The translations under genes were made by a program, and so were the position numbers. The notes beneath the pieces were generated by a model that saw only the letters and a list, made by a program, of their open reading frames with translations, was not told the DNA's origin and did no database searches. 64,000 nucleotides of DNA from Thraustochytrium sp. TN22 (Eukaryota > Sar > Bigyra > Thraustochytrida > Thraustochytriidae), in assembly GCA_013306675.1 (NCBI GenBank), contig JABLUY010000107.1, positions 54,083 to 118,082 on the forward strand, read 5' to 3'. Of the stretch, positions 1 through 8,676 are shown piece by piece; position 1 is the first letter of the stretch, and every line of letters begins with the position of its first letter.

Positions 1-393
1 GCCTGCGGCGCGCAGGTGCTCCAGTGCGATGGCGACCTCCGCTGCATAGTACATGGCGTCGATCTCCGGCAGCGCGCCGTACCCGAGCAGATCGGCAAGA
101 TCTCCTCCATGGCAAAGCTCGAGAGCAATGCAAGAGTAACTCTTGTCCGGGCCATGAACCTCGAAGCTCGCGAGGCAGGCCACCACGAAGCACCCGACCT
201 CACGGACGCGCACCTCCTCCACGCGCCCCAGGGCCTCCAGCTCGTCCACTGCGTGCCTGCCCACGCCTTGGTCCGCCTCGTTGTGGATCACCTTCAGCGC
301 GAAGGATCCGCACAGGTGCCGCGCGCCAAGCACATCATCGTGCTCGTCCACCGCGAAAACCTGCGCTGTGGCGCCCGTCTGGAGCAACCTCAT
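1..393 (-). CDS. Protein kinase N-lobe, partial (runs off left edge)
   Basis: Reading the minus strand from an ATG at 393 gives about 131 residues with no stop before the window edge. The start MRLLQTGATAQVFAV resembles a glycine-rich loop, followed by FALKVIH with the beta-3 lysine. A later stretch, IALELCHGGDLADLL, looks like the hinge and alpha-D region of Ser/Thr kinases, and AAEVAIALEHLRAAG fits alpha-E. The catalytic loop lies outside the window, so activity cannot be judged. No in-frame ATG lies upstream before a stop near 486, although a spliced 5' exon cannot be excluded (the minus strand reads GTGCAG just upstream, a possible acceptor). The family is not assigned; AGC or CAMK-like is a guess from the GGDL motif. 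Confidence 0.6.
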   Translation of the reverse strand, partial: MRLLQTGATAQVFAVDEHDDVLGARHLCGSFALKVIHNEADQGVGRHAVDELEALGRVEEVRVREVGCFVVACLASFEVHGPDKSYSCIALELCHGGDLADLLGYGALPEIDAMYYAAEVAIALEHLRAAG

Positions 394-1804
394 CTTTCCT
401 CCGGAGCGGGCGGTGTCGCTCGTCACGATTCTGCACGCCGCGACAAAGAAAGAGCGCGCCCACCTCGTTTCCCAGGTACTGCTCGCCCCAGTTCAAGTAT
501 TGCGACGTCTCTGCGACAACTTGAGCCGTCTTGAGCCGCCCTTGGCTCTTCGTACCACCTTTCCACCAGCCTCTCGCACAGGCTCCACAGCGCTCTCCAA
601 GCCCCGTTGTCCACAGTGAAACACTCGCTCTTCGCGCCTCCCACGGGCTGCCCACCTTGGCCCAGTCCGCGCCGTTGGCTGTCCGGAAAGCGCCGGCCGC
701 TCCACCTTGGCCGCCGATCGGCCCACGCTACTCTCCGCGCGGCCCATGAACTCTTTTCGTGCACATACGGGGCAGGACGTAAACCGTCGGCCTGTCCTGT
801 CCGCCAGCACATGTCAGTTCACGTCGTCGACCCGTAGTGCGCTCAAGCGAGTCCTTGAAGTTGCTGCCGTTTCGTGGTTCACCTCAGGCTTGGTGGCTCG
901 TCGCGCGGCCGTTGCAGCCTGCCACGAACCTGGAGTGAACGAGCAGCCAGCTGCATTCGCGCCGTCTGACCGCCACGCGCATAGGGCCTCCCTTATGGCC
1001 CTGGGCATGCTCGCTCGCGTGCGTTCTCTTCTGTCGCTCGAGAGAAATCGATCGGCGAGCCAGGCCCGCATGGCGAAGCCTGATCATCAGAGCGACCCGT
1101 CAGTTGTAGGATTTTCCCTCGGGCCTTGGCTCCGGCTCGCGGCCGGGGCGGCTGCCAGGGAGGGGCTTTCTGAGCCGAGTCAGTGATCATGAGGGGCATT
1201 GGCACTGCAGGACAACGGCTGATCCTGCCAGTGGCGACCAGCCGCGGCGCTAACGTCGTCGCTGACTCGGAGAGGTAGTATGGGACATGGGGTACGGCGG
1301 TTGACGCGAACCGAGGCCAGGGCCGACTCGGACGCGACGGATCAGGCGGGCATCGGGATGGATCAGGTGGGCATCCGCGAACAAGGTAATGAACAGTTGG
1401 TTTCGGTTGGTTTCAGGCACCTTGAGAGAAGCCCGGCGGACAGTGCCTCAGAAAGCCTGGAGGAGCTGGGGGATGTGCTAAGGGGCGCGCGTTTGTTGAG
1501 CCTGCGTGCCACGGACAGAAGTTTTGAGCGCTCGAGGAGGAGTCTGCGGACCGGGGCTTGCGAGCGCGGCCTGACAGTGAGTGCGGATAGCGCAATGGGA
1601 AACAAAGGCACACCAATACAATCCCCCCCCCCAGCTAGGCCGCGATGTCGACAAGTGCCTCGACGCCGGATGCCAGGCGCTCTCGACAGCTACCAGCCGG
1701 GCTGGCCTTGCCTAGTCCTCAAGACCGTCGCTCATGGGCGTTGACCTTGGGCTGTGGCTCGGTAGCTCGACGGATGCACTCGGTCTTTTCGACGCGGGCT
1801 TTCA
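394..1804. other. Gene-free stretch, nothing supported
   Basis: Several open frames of 70-160 codons exist on both strands, but they are Arg/Ala/Ser/Pro-rich, lack recognisable motifs and overlap one another, as expected for random open frames in GC-rich DNA. A run of about ten C residues lies near 1622-1632. The region probably holds the 5' flank of the kinase to the left and of the duplication that follows. Confidence 0.4.
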
Positions 1805-4800
1805 CGTCTCACCCCGAAACCACGCTTGGCCCGAGCGCGCAGCATCTGCTGTCTGTCCTAACTTATGTCGGCGTCGCGCAGCATTTATGACCACGTCTAG
1901 AATGCAATTCACCACACTCTGTGCTGCCGCTCCATGCTCCCAAGCTGCAAGCCGCGTGTTCCCACGTAGGCACGGAGCAGACTGACAGCACGCACGCTTT
2001 CTGAACTTTTCTCTAGCTAGGCCTAGCAGTGGGCTCATCGTCAGGCAGGCCACGTTCTTCGTGCTCACGCCGCTCGAGCAGCTCCGCGCCGCTGCCGCGG
2101 AGACCTCTCCTGCGGCGTCTCGACCACCATGTCCTCGGGGTTCCTGGCCTCGGCGAGCGCCTCCGCTCGGGCCCAGCACACTCGGCTAACCTGGCAGCCG
2201 CGCGCCAAGAACTCTACACGAGCGCAGGCCTGTCTGCGGCGGCGAGCGCGGCGAGCGGGGCGAGCAGCGCGGGCGCCTGGAGCGCTGCGGCGCCAGCGTC
2301 GAGGCGCTGGATCGAATGTCGGAGTACGTGGTGGCCGTCTCGGGCGCCTTCGACATGCTGCACTCGGGCCACGTCGCCTTCCTGCGCACGGCGCGCGAGC
2401 AGGCGGAGCGCGCGGCGGCGGCCGAGGGCCGCGACGCGGCCGACGTGAGGCTCGTGGCGCTGGTGGCCGGCGACGAGGCGGCCGCGCGGCGCAACGGCGT
2501 GCCGCCCGCCTATCCGGCCAAGGAGCGCGTTTTCTTCGTGGGCAACCTCGTGGGCGTGGACGAGGCCGTGCTGTGCGCTGGCGCGGATGCGGACTTCTTC
2601 TTCGCGGAGCTAGAGACGCTGAAGCCGGACCTGTACTTCACCAACGAGGAGGACGATACGCCCGAGGCGCGCGCCGCGTCGGAGCGCGCCGGCGCCGCCT
2701 ACGTCAAGGCGCAGCGACTTCCGCTGCCGGGGCTCACAGCACGCAGCACCGCCTCGATCCGGGCCATGATTAGCAACAACAAGGGCGACAACGACCCGAG
2801 CCTCGAGCCGCATCGCGTGGAATTGCCAGCCGACGCGGCTCTCGCCGCAGCGGAGGATGTCGCGGCGCCGCGGCTCGCTGCGCCGCGGCCCCAAGGCGCG
2901 CCGCCCGTGGTCTTTGTGTCGGGGTGCTATGACCTGCTACACACGGGTCACGTTGCCTTCTTCAACCAGGCGGCCTCGTACGGCGACCTGTACGTGAGCG
3001 TCGGGAGCGACGCCACCATTTTGCAGCTCAAGCACCACCATCCCATGTTCCCAGAGCAGGAGCGCCTCGTCATGGTGCAGGCCGTCAAGAGCGTCAGCGA
3101 GGCCCGCGTGTGCCGCGGTAGCGGCATGCTGGACTTTGAGGCGGACCTCGACATCATCAAGCCGGACATTTTCTTTGTGAACGAGGACGGCCACCGGGAC
3201 AGCAAGGCTGAGGCTTGCAAGGCGCGCGGCATCCAGTACGTGGTTGGCAAGCGGGTGCCGCAGGAGGGCCTCGAGGCACGCAGCTCAACATCGATCAAGA
3301 ATAACCTGGGTACCGCGAGCAGCGCAGGCGACCGTCTCGCACCGAACCTACGCTTGGCCCGAGCGCGTAGCATTTGCTGTCTGTCCTAACTTATGTCGGC
3401 GTCGCGCAGCGTTAAGAGTAAAAGCCTTGCTCTGTGCTGCCGCTCATGCCCCCGCTCCTCATCGTGCGCAAGCTGCAAGCCGCACGACCCCTTTACTAGT
3501 AGAACACTGAGCAGACTTCAAGTCTTTCCTCATCGCCACAGCGTCCCACGAGGGTTTCCGGGCGAGATCTTTTGGCGGTTAAGTGCACGCTTCTTCTGCG
3601 CTGCCAGCACTTGCAGTGCGCTCGCCGTAAGGCTGGCCATGATCTCCATGCTCACGCTGCTCGAGCAGCTCCGCGCCGCTGCTGCGTGGACTTCTCCTGC
3701 GGCGTCTCGACCACCATGTCCTCGGGGTTCCTGACCTCGGAGAGCGCCCAGCTCCGGCCCAACATACACTCGGAAGCTGAGCGAACCCGCGCTGCTGGCG
3801 CGCCAAGAACTCTACACGAGCGCAGGCCTGCCTGCGGCGGCGAGGGTGGCGAGCGGGGCGAGCAGCGCGGGCGCCTGAGCGCTGCGGCGCCAGCGTCGAG
3901 GCGCTGGATCGAATGTCGGAGTACGTGGTGGCCGTTTCGGGCGCCTTCGACCTGCTGCACTCGGGCCACGTCGCCTTCCTGCGCACGGCGCGCGAGCAGG
4001 CGGAGCGCGCGGCGGCGGCCGAGGGCCGCGACGCGGCCGACGTGAGGCTCGTGGCGCTGGTGGCCGGCGACGAGGCGGCCGCGCGGCGCAACGGTGCGCC
4101 GCCCGCCTATCCGGCCAAGGAACGCGCTTTCTTCGTGGGCAACCTCGTGGGCGTGGACGAGGCCGTGCTGTGCGCGGGCGCGGATGCGGACTTTTTCTTC
4201 GCAGAGCTGGAGGCACTGCGGCCGAACCTGTACTTCACCAACGAGGAGGACGATACGCCCGAGGCGCGCGCCGTGTCCGAGCGCGCCGGCGCCGCCTACG
4301 TCAAGGCGCAGCGACTTCCGCTGCCGGCGCTCACAGCACGCAGCACCGCCTCGATCCGGGCCATGATTAGCAACAACAAGGGCGACAACGACCCGAGCCT
4401 CGAGCCGCACCGCGGGGAATTGCCAGCCGACGCGGCTCTTGCCGCAGCGGAGGACGTCGCGGCGCCGCGGCTCGCTGCGCCGCGGCCCCAAGGCGCGCCG
4501 CCCGTGGTCTTTGTGTCGGGGTGCTATGACCTGCTACACACGGGTCACGTTGCCTTCTTCAACCAGGCGGCCTCGCACGGCGACCTGTACGTGAGCATCG
4601 GGAACGACGCCAACATTTTGCGACTCAAGCACCACCATCCCATGTTCCCAGAGCAGGAGCGCCTCGTCATGGTGCAGGCCGTCAAGAGCGTCAGCGAGGC
4701 CCGCGTGTGCCGCGGTAGCGGCATGCTGGACTTTGAGGCGGACCTCGACATCATCAAGCCGGATATTTTCTTTGTGAACGAGGACGGCGACCGGGACAGC

Positions 4801-4925
4801 AAGGCGGAGGCTTGCAAGGCGCGCGGCATCCAGTACGTGGTTGGCAAGCGGGCGCCGCAGGAGGGCCTCCAGGCGCGCAGCTCGACATCGCTCAAAAACA
4901 ACCTAGGCACCGCGAGCGGCGCAGG
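1805..4925 (+). repeat. Tandem segmental duplication, about 1.5-1.6 kb units
   Basis: Sequence beginning cgtctcaccccgaaaccacg at 1805 recurs, slightly diverged, at 3334, and both then continue with cttggcccgagcgcg and a shared 5' flank. The unit includes that flank and both cytidylyltransferase domains of the genes at 2316 and 3913. The coding parts are very alike (about 19 residue differences in roughly 333), while the flanks have diverged further and carry indels: the offset is 1529 bp at the left end and 1597 bp at the start codons. Unit A is 1805-3333 and unit B starts at 3334. The junction lies inside the reading frame of the first gene. Confidence 0.85.
2316..3389 (+). CDS. Truncated tandem copy: double cytidylyltransferase-like protein
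   Basis: A 357-residue protein with two nucleotidyltransferase domains of the CTP:phosphoethanolamine/glycerol-phosphate cytidylyltransferase superfamily. Each has the HxGH signature (GAFDMLHSGH near residue 10; GCYDLLHTGH near 205) and each ends with an S/T-rich substrate motif (RSTASIR; RSSTSIK). In pathways such as Kennedy phospholipid synthesis these folds transfer CMP to a phospho-alcohol, but the substrate here is unknown. Compared with the neighbour at 3913 it ends about 250 residues early: after NNLGTASSAGD the frame enters the duplicated 5' flank and adds the tail RLAPNLRLARARSICCLS before stopping. Both catalytic motifs are intact, so it may be a functional two-domain protein or a decaying copy. 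Its upstream flank resembles that of the full copy, so transcription is plausible. Confidence 0.8.
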   Translation: MSEYVVAVSGAFDMLHSGHVAFLRTAREQAERAAAAEGRDAADVRLVALVAGDEAAARRNGVPPAYPAKERVFFVGNLVGVDEAVLCAGADADFFFAELETLKPDLYFTNEEDDTPEARAASERAGAAYVKAQRLPLPGLTARSTASIRAMISNNKGDNDPSLEPHRVELPADAALAAAEDVAAPRLAAPRPQGAPPVVFVSGCYDLLHTGHVAFFNQAASYGDLYVSVGSDATILQLKHHHPMFPEQERLVMVQAVKSVSEARVCRGSGMLDFEADLDIIKPDIFFVNEDGHRDSKAEACKARGIQYVVGKRVPQEGLEARSSTSIKNNLGTASSAGDRLAPNLRLARARSICCLS

Positions 4926-5736
4926 CGACCAGGACCGCGCGGCGGCGCAGGAGGCCGGCCTCACCGAGGCGGACTGGAAGGATCTGCACGGCTTCCCGTG
5001 GCGCATCTGCCTTGCGGGCGGCTGGCTCGACCAGCCCTGGGTGTCCGAGGTGGTCCCTGGCTCCGTAATCGTCGTCAACATCATGCCTCACCTCAACTTC
5101 AAGACGCGCTCCGGCCTTGCAACCAGCACGCGCCAGGTCGGCATCCGGCTCTGGGGCGCTGGCGGCCCGCCCCGCGACGTTCCGTCGCTCGAGCTGGCGC
5201 ACTTTCTCTTTGGCGCCGAAAACCCGCCCGGTAGCCGCTACATCGCCGGCTCCCAGGACGCCATCGGCCTCATGTTGCCGGGCATCAACCGCCTGGACTA
5301 CAACGGCGGCTTTTGGCCGCACCACGTGGAGCAAATCATCGACCGCCAGGATACAGTCGACTGGCTGCAGCGCGTTCTTTGGCTTGTACCGCTGCCCTCG
5401 CGCCCGGACGGCTACGATCCGCTCGGGCACAAGGACATCTCTGAGACGAACGTCACGCTCCTGGCCGACGCCAGCCGCCGCGCGTGGGACGCTATTGGCG
5501 CCCACGACGCGCCCGCGCTTGGCCAGGCACTCACTGATACCATGACGGCCTGGAGCCGCCTTCTTCCCAACACGACGCCGCAGCCAATGACCGACGAGTG
5601 GGTCGCGCCGTATCGCGACAAGCACCACGGCTACCTCTTTAGCGGCTGCGGGGGCGGCTTCCTCCTGGTTATCTCCGACGACCCGGTGGAGAAAGGCTTC
5701 CAAATTGAGATCAAGACCACGCATTGGCTCTCCTGA
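3913..5736 (+). CDS. Fusion of two cytidylyltransferase domains with a GHMP-kinase-like domain
   Basis: A 607-residue protein. Residues 1-340 are two tandem nucleotidyltransferase domains with intact HxGH motifs (GAFDLLHSGH; GCYDLLHTGH) and RSTASIR/RSSTSLK ends. From about residue 360 follows a domain starting WRICLAGGWLDQP, like the FAGGGTDLP opening of sugar/heptose GHMP kinases, and ending YLFSGCGGGFLLVISDDP, like the glycine-rich GHMP motif 3. The usual phosphate-binding loop PxxxGLGSSAA seems reduced to KTRSGLATSTRQ. A kinase plus nucleotidyltransferase on one chain recalls enzymes that phosphorylate a sugar or alcohol and then activate it, such as HldE or FKP; that comparison is functional, not a claim of orthology. 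It lies directly downstream of the truncated duplicate. The reaction cannot be deduced. Confidence 0.82.
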   Translation: MSEYVVAVSGAFDLLHSGHVAFLRTAREQAERAAAAEGRDAADVRLVALVAGDEAAARRNGAPPAYPAKERAFFVGNLVGVDEAVLCAGADADFFFAELEALRPNLYFTNEEDDTPEARAVSERAGAAYVKAQRLPLPALTARSTASIRAMISNNKGDNDPSLEPHRGELPADAALAAAEDVAAPRLAAPRPQGAPPVVFVSGCYDLLHTGHVAFFNQAASHGDLYVSIGNDANILRLKHHHPMFPEQERLVMVQAVKSVSEARVCRGSGMLDFEADLDIIKPDIFFVNEDGDRDSKAEACKARGIQYVVGKRAPQEGLQARSSTSLKNNLGTASGAGDQDRAAAQEAGLTEADWKDLHGFPWRICLAGGWLDQPWVSEVVPGSVIVVNIMPHLNFKTRSGLATSTRQVGIRLWGAGGPPRDVPSLELAHFLFGAENPPGSRYIAGSQDAIGLMLPGINRLDYNGGFWPHHVEQIIDRQDTVDWLQRVLWLVPLPSRPDGYDPLGHKDISETNVTLLADASRRAWDAIGAHDAPALGQALTDTMTAWSRLLPNTTPQPMTDEWVAPYRDKHHGYLFSGCGGGFLLVISDDPVEKGFQIEIKTTHWLS

Positions 5737-7159
5737 CCGATCGGGTCATTGGTTGTCGCCACGAAGCCAACGTCGAGCAGGCGATGGCCACGCGGCGCGC
5801 CGTGTCCCGGCAGCCGCCGCCTCCGCCGCCAAAGGGCGTGCGCTTCGGCCTGCGTCTGGGCCCGCGTCAGGATGATGATGATTTTACAGTTGCTGAGTTG
5901 AGCACTGGCAGCTTGCCAGGGTAAGTATTCGTTTACAGTTGCTGCGTTGAGCGCTGGCAGCTTGCACCTTTTCTCACAGCCATAACCAGCGAGCGCCATG
6001 GCCATTGCACGAGCGGCGGCTGAGAGCAGCGTCTGAGAGGACGCCGCTCTCTGCGACGCGCCAGCTGTCGTGCAATCACTCGCTGGTCGCTGCAGCTCGC
6101 TCAGCAAGTTCATCTGCGGGGGGATGTTGAGTTTGCTGCGTAGCTCTTGTCCTGCTCTCAGCATAGGAGTGCGGGCAGACTGGACAACTCACGGCGCTCT
6201 CAAGCCTCTCAAGAGAGAGGTGCAACCTACAGTTCGGGAACCGCTTGCCTGCACTTGCAACGCTATTCGTATACGAGTCCTCCGAACTTAACTCAGTACC
6301 GCTGCTGGTGTTGGCGCTCTTGGTGGCTCTCGGAATGTGCCCGGGTCCGGGCCAGCACTTACAGTTAAAGGCTCTCCAGGTCAGCCCATTCCATGGCTTC
6401 TCCTCTCTAGCTGACTAGGAACATCAATGAAACGTGCACGAGAGTACCAGGTACCATACCACGAAAATAGCGCTTGGAGACGCTTCTTCGTGTGTCACGC
6501 AGCGTTGGTGGCAGGAGCGATGTTGCCGGCAGCGTGCAGCGTGACGGCCGACAGCGAGATGGGCTTGCTCCTGCGAGACCGGGCGCCTTTCTTGCAGAGC
6601 GGACACGGAGCACGCTCGGCGCCCATAAGCTCTCTTAGTTGCTACCTGAGCGCATGCATCGCGAAAGCGCTAATGGGCCAAGATGGTCAATAGCACGTGG
6701 CGCGCGATTGGTGCCTGTCGCGGGACGTTCGCTCCTTGCCACAGGCGTCGATGCAAGGAAAATTTTCTTCCCTTCACTGGCACTGGCAGTCCCGCGTCAC
6801 TGAGTCGCGTCTCGTTCTCAGCGGAAGACGTCGCAGTGCAGCCTCAGCGCCTAGGGCCTAAGGACACTGTGATTTCCTTCACGCTACACTGTGATTTCCT
6901 TCACGCTCCACAGCCAGGTCAGGGCTTGACCGCAATGAGCAAGATGCCAGTGCAGCGTGCGGCGCCTGTAAAAAGCAAAAGTTCCGTTGAGAGAAAAATG
7001 CAAATCGAACCTCGACATTGCACCGCCCGAGTCACAGCCGCGCAGCATCCTCGCCGACGCGAGCAACGCAAAGCTGCGCAGCGCTGCGCGGCAGAGCGCT
7101 GGGCGGCCACCTGTCTCGCTGCCGCGCGGCGGCGGCGGCGCAGCGCGCGGCGCGCAAGC
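5737..7159. other. Intergenic spacer, no supported gene
   Basis: No coding frame with recognisable content. A near-repeat of about 25 bases containing tttacagttgctg occurs at 5881 and 5932, and a short direct repeat of gtgatttccttcacgct occurs near 6870 and 6891. The open frame of the downstream kinase extends back to 6683, but that extension is low-complexity and is treated as 5' leader. Confidence 0.4.
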
Positions 7160-8422
7160 ATGTGTGACGTCGCGGCGGAGCCTGCGGAGCCGTGCTGGCC
7201 CGTCGAGTACACGGTGGTGCTGGCGGTGCTTGCACTCGCATGCGTGCTCCTGCACGTGGCGGCCTTCGCGCTGGGGAAGCGGCTGCAAGCCTTGGAGGCG
7301 CATACCTCTCTGGAAGACGATTTGGAGCGGCCGGTCACATGGGCGGCCTGCCTGCTGCAATGCATGGCGGTCAGCGTCTTGGTGCCGCGCAGGCTTGTTC
7401 GAAGCGCCTCAAGTAAAATGAATCGCGTGCGGCCAGCCGCGAGCGCTATCGCGCAGACTGCCTCATTCAAGCAGTCCGCGTCGCGTAAGAGCCTGAAGAT
7501 CGCACGCACATTAACGAATGCGACGCTGCCGCTGGGCCGCATCTTTGTGGGCTCGCCTGAGACGCCGCGCGTGCTCAAAGAGGACGACTGGGCCATTGCG
7601 CCCCGAGAAATCAAGCTGGGCGAGAGGATTGCGGGCGGTTCCTTTGGCGAGGTCTTCCTCGGCGAGCACTTGGGCGCCACGGTGGCCATCAAGAAGCCCA
7701 ACAAAGACATTCCGCAAGAACTCTTCGACAAGTTCGTGGTCGAGGTGGAGCTCATGGTGGGTCTTCATCACCCGAACATTGTCCGCTTCATGGGGGCCTG
7801 CCTGGAGCCTGGTAACTCCTTCCTGGTCCTCGAATACCTGGAAAAGGGCTGTCTGTATGATTTCTTGCGAACAGATGAGTGCAAGGCGTACCTGACATAC
7901 ACCAAGATGCTCAAGTTCGCCACAGACACGGCGCGGGGCATGCGCTACCTGCACTCGCGAGCCAAGATCATCCAGCGCGACCTCAAGAGCCGCAACCTAC
8001 TGCTCGACTATGCGTACAATGTCAAAATCTGCGACTTTGGCCTCAGTCGCTACGCGGGCGGCAAGGAAGAAATGACGGCCTGTGGCACGCCGTACTGGGC
8101 TGCACCCGAGGTCATCCTCGGCAACGCCTACGATGAGAAGGCGGACGTCTTCAGCTTCGCCATCGTCATGTGGGAGATTTACGCACAAGACGAGCCCTAC
8201 GACGGGCGCCCGGGGCTCGATACTGCGATCGACGTCGCGCAGAACGGTCTCCGGCCCAAGGTTCCCAAGACGTGCCCGCAGGCGTACCGCGCGCTCATGG
8301 AGAGCGCCTGGTCGCACGACCCGCGCGCCCGTCCGAGCATGGAGGACATCTTGCAACGACTCTTTGAAATGAGCAAGGAAGCGCGCGCGCGCAGCAGCCC
8401 TCCTGCTACGCCAGTCTCGTAG
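7160..8422 (+). CDS. Membrane-anchored TKL-family protein kinase
   Basis: A 420-residue protein from the ATG at 7160, chosen because it sits just before the hydrophobic helix VEYTVVLAVLALACVLLHVA (about residues 13-35). The frame is open back to 6683 but upstream codons look non-coding. After a basic linker comes a complete kinase domain: glycine loop GGSFGEVFLG, VAIKKP lysine, catalytic loop QRDLKSRNLL, DFGLSRY, GTPYWAAPEV, and the C-lobe DVFSFAIVMWEI. The KSRN loop and GTPYWAAPE segment match MLK/DRK-type tyrosine-kinase-like kinases common in amoebae and stramenopiles. The catalytic-loop histidine is glutamine (CAG). It probably sits in a membrane with the kinase domain in the cytosol. It converges with nicastrin, 254 bp away. 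Confidence 0.88.
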   Translation: MCDVAAEPAEPCWPVEYTVVLAVLALACVLLHVAAFALGKRLQALEAHTSLEDDLERPVTWAACLLQCMAVSVLVPRRLVRSASSKMNRVRPAASAIAQTASFKQSASRKSLKIARTLTNATLPLGRIFVGSPETPRVLKEDDWAIAPREIKLGERIAGGSFGEVFLGEHLGATVAIKKPNKDIPQELFDKFVVEVELMVGLHHPNIVRFMGACLEPGNSFLVLEYLEKGCLYDFLRTDECKAYLTYTKMLKFATDTARGMRYLHSRAKIIQRDLKSRNLLLDYAYNVKICDFGLSRYAGGKEEMTACGTPYWAAPEVILGNAYDEKADVFSFAIVMWEIYAQDEPYDGRPGLDTAIDVAQNGLRPKVPKTCPQAYRALMESAWSHDPRARPSMEDILQRLFEMSKEARARSSPPATPVS

Positions 8423-8676
8423 CCGCAGACTCGCTTCTCCTGCTTGCGCCGCTACCTTATTGACTCGTGACTAGCTAGCTAACTAGCCAGGAGTCCCCTC
8501 ACGGCGTGAGAACCTGCCTGCCGAGGTACCGATCCTAAACGATGTTGTGTTCACCATCAAGCACTTCTTCCCCTTGGTCTCTTGGTCTGGCTGCAATGGA
8601 AGCACTTTCTCACCGGGGCAGCGGCCATACAGAAGCGCTCCGCTCGGGTGCGTAGGACACATTGTTTGGGCTTCCA

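Noticed and set aside
707-1744. Two plus-strand frames of about 155 codons
   Set aside because: No motif, odd composition and no codon-bias support; considered chance frames.
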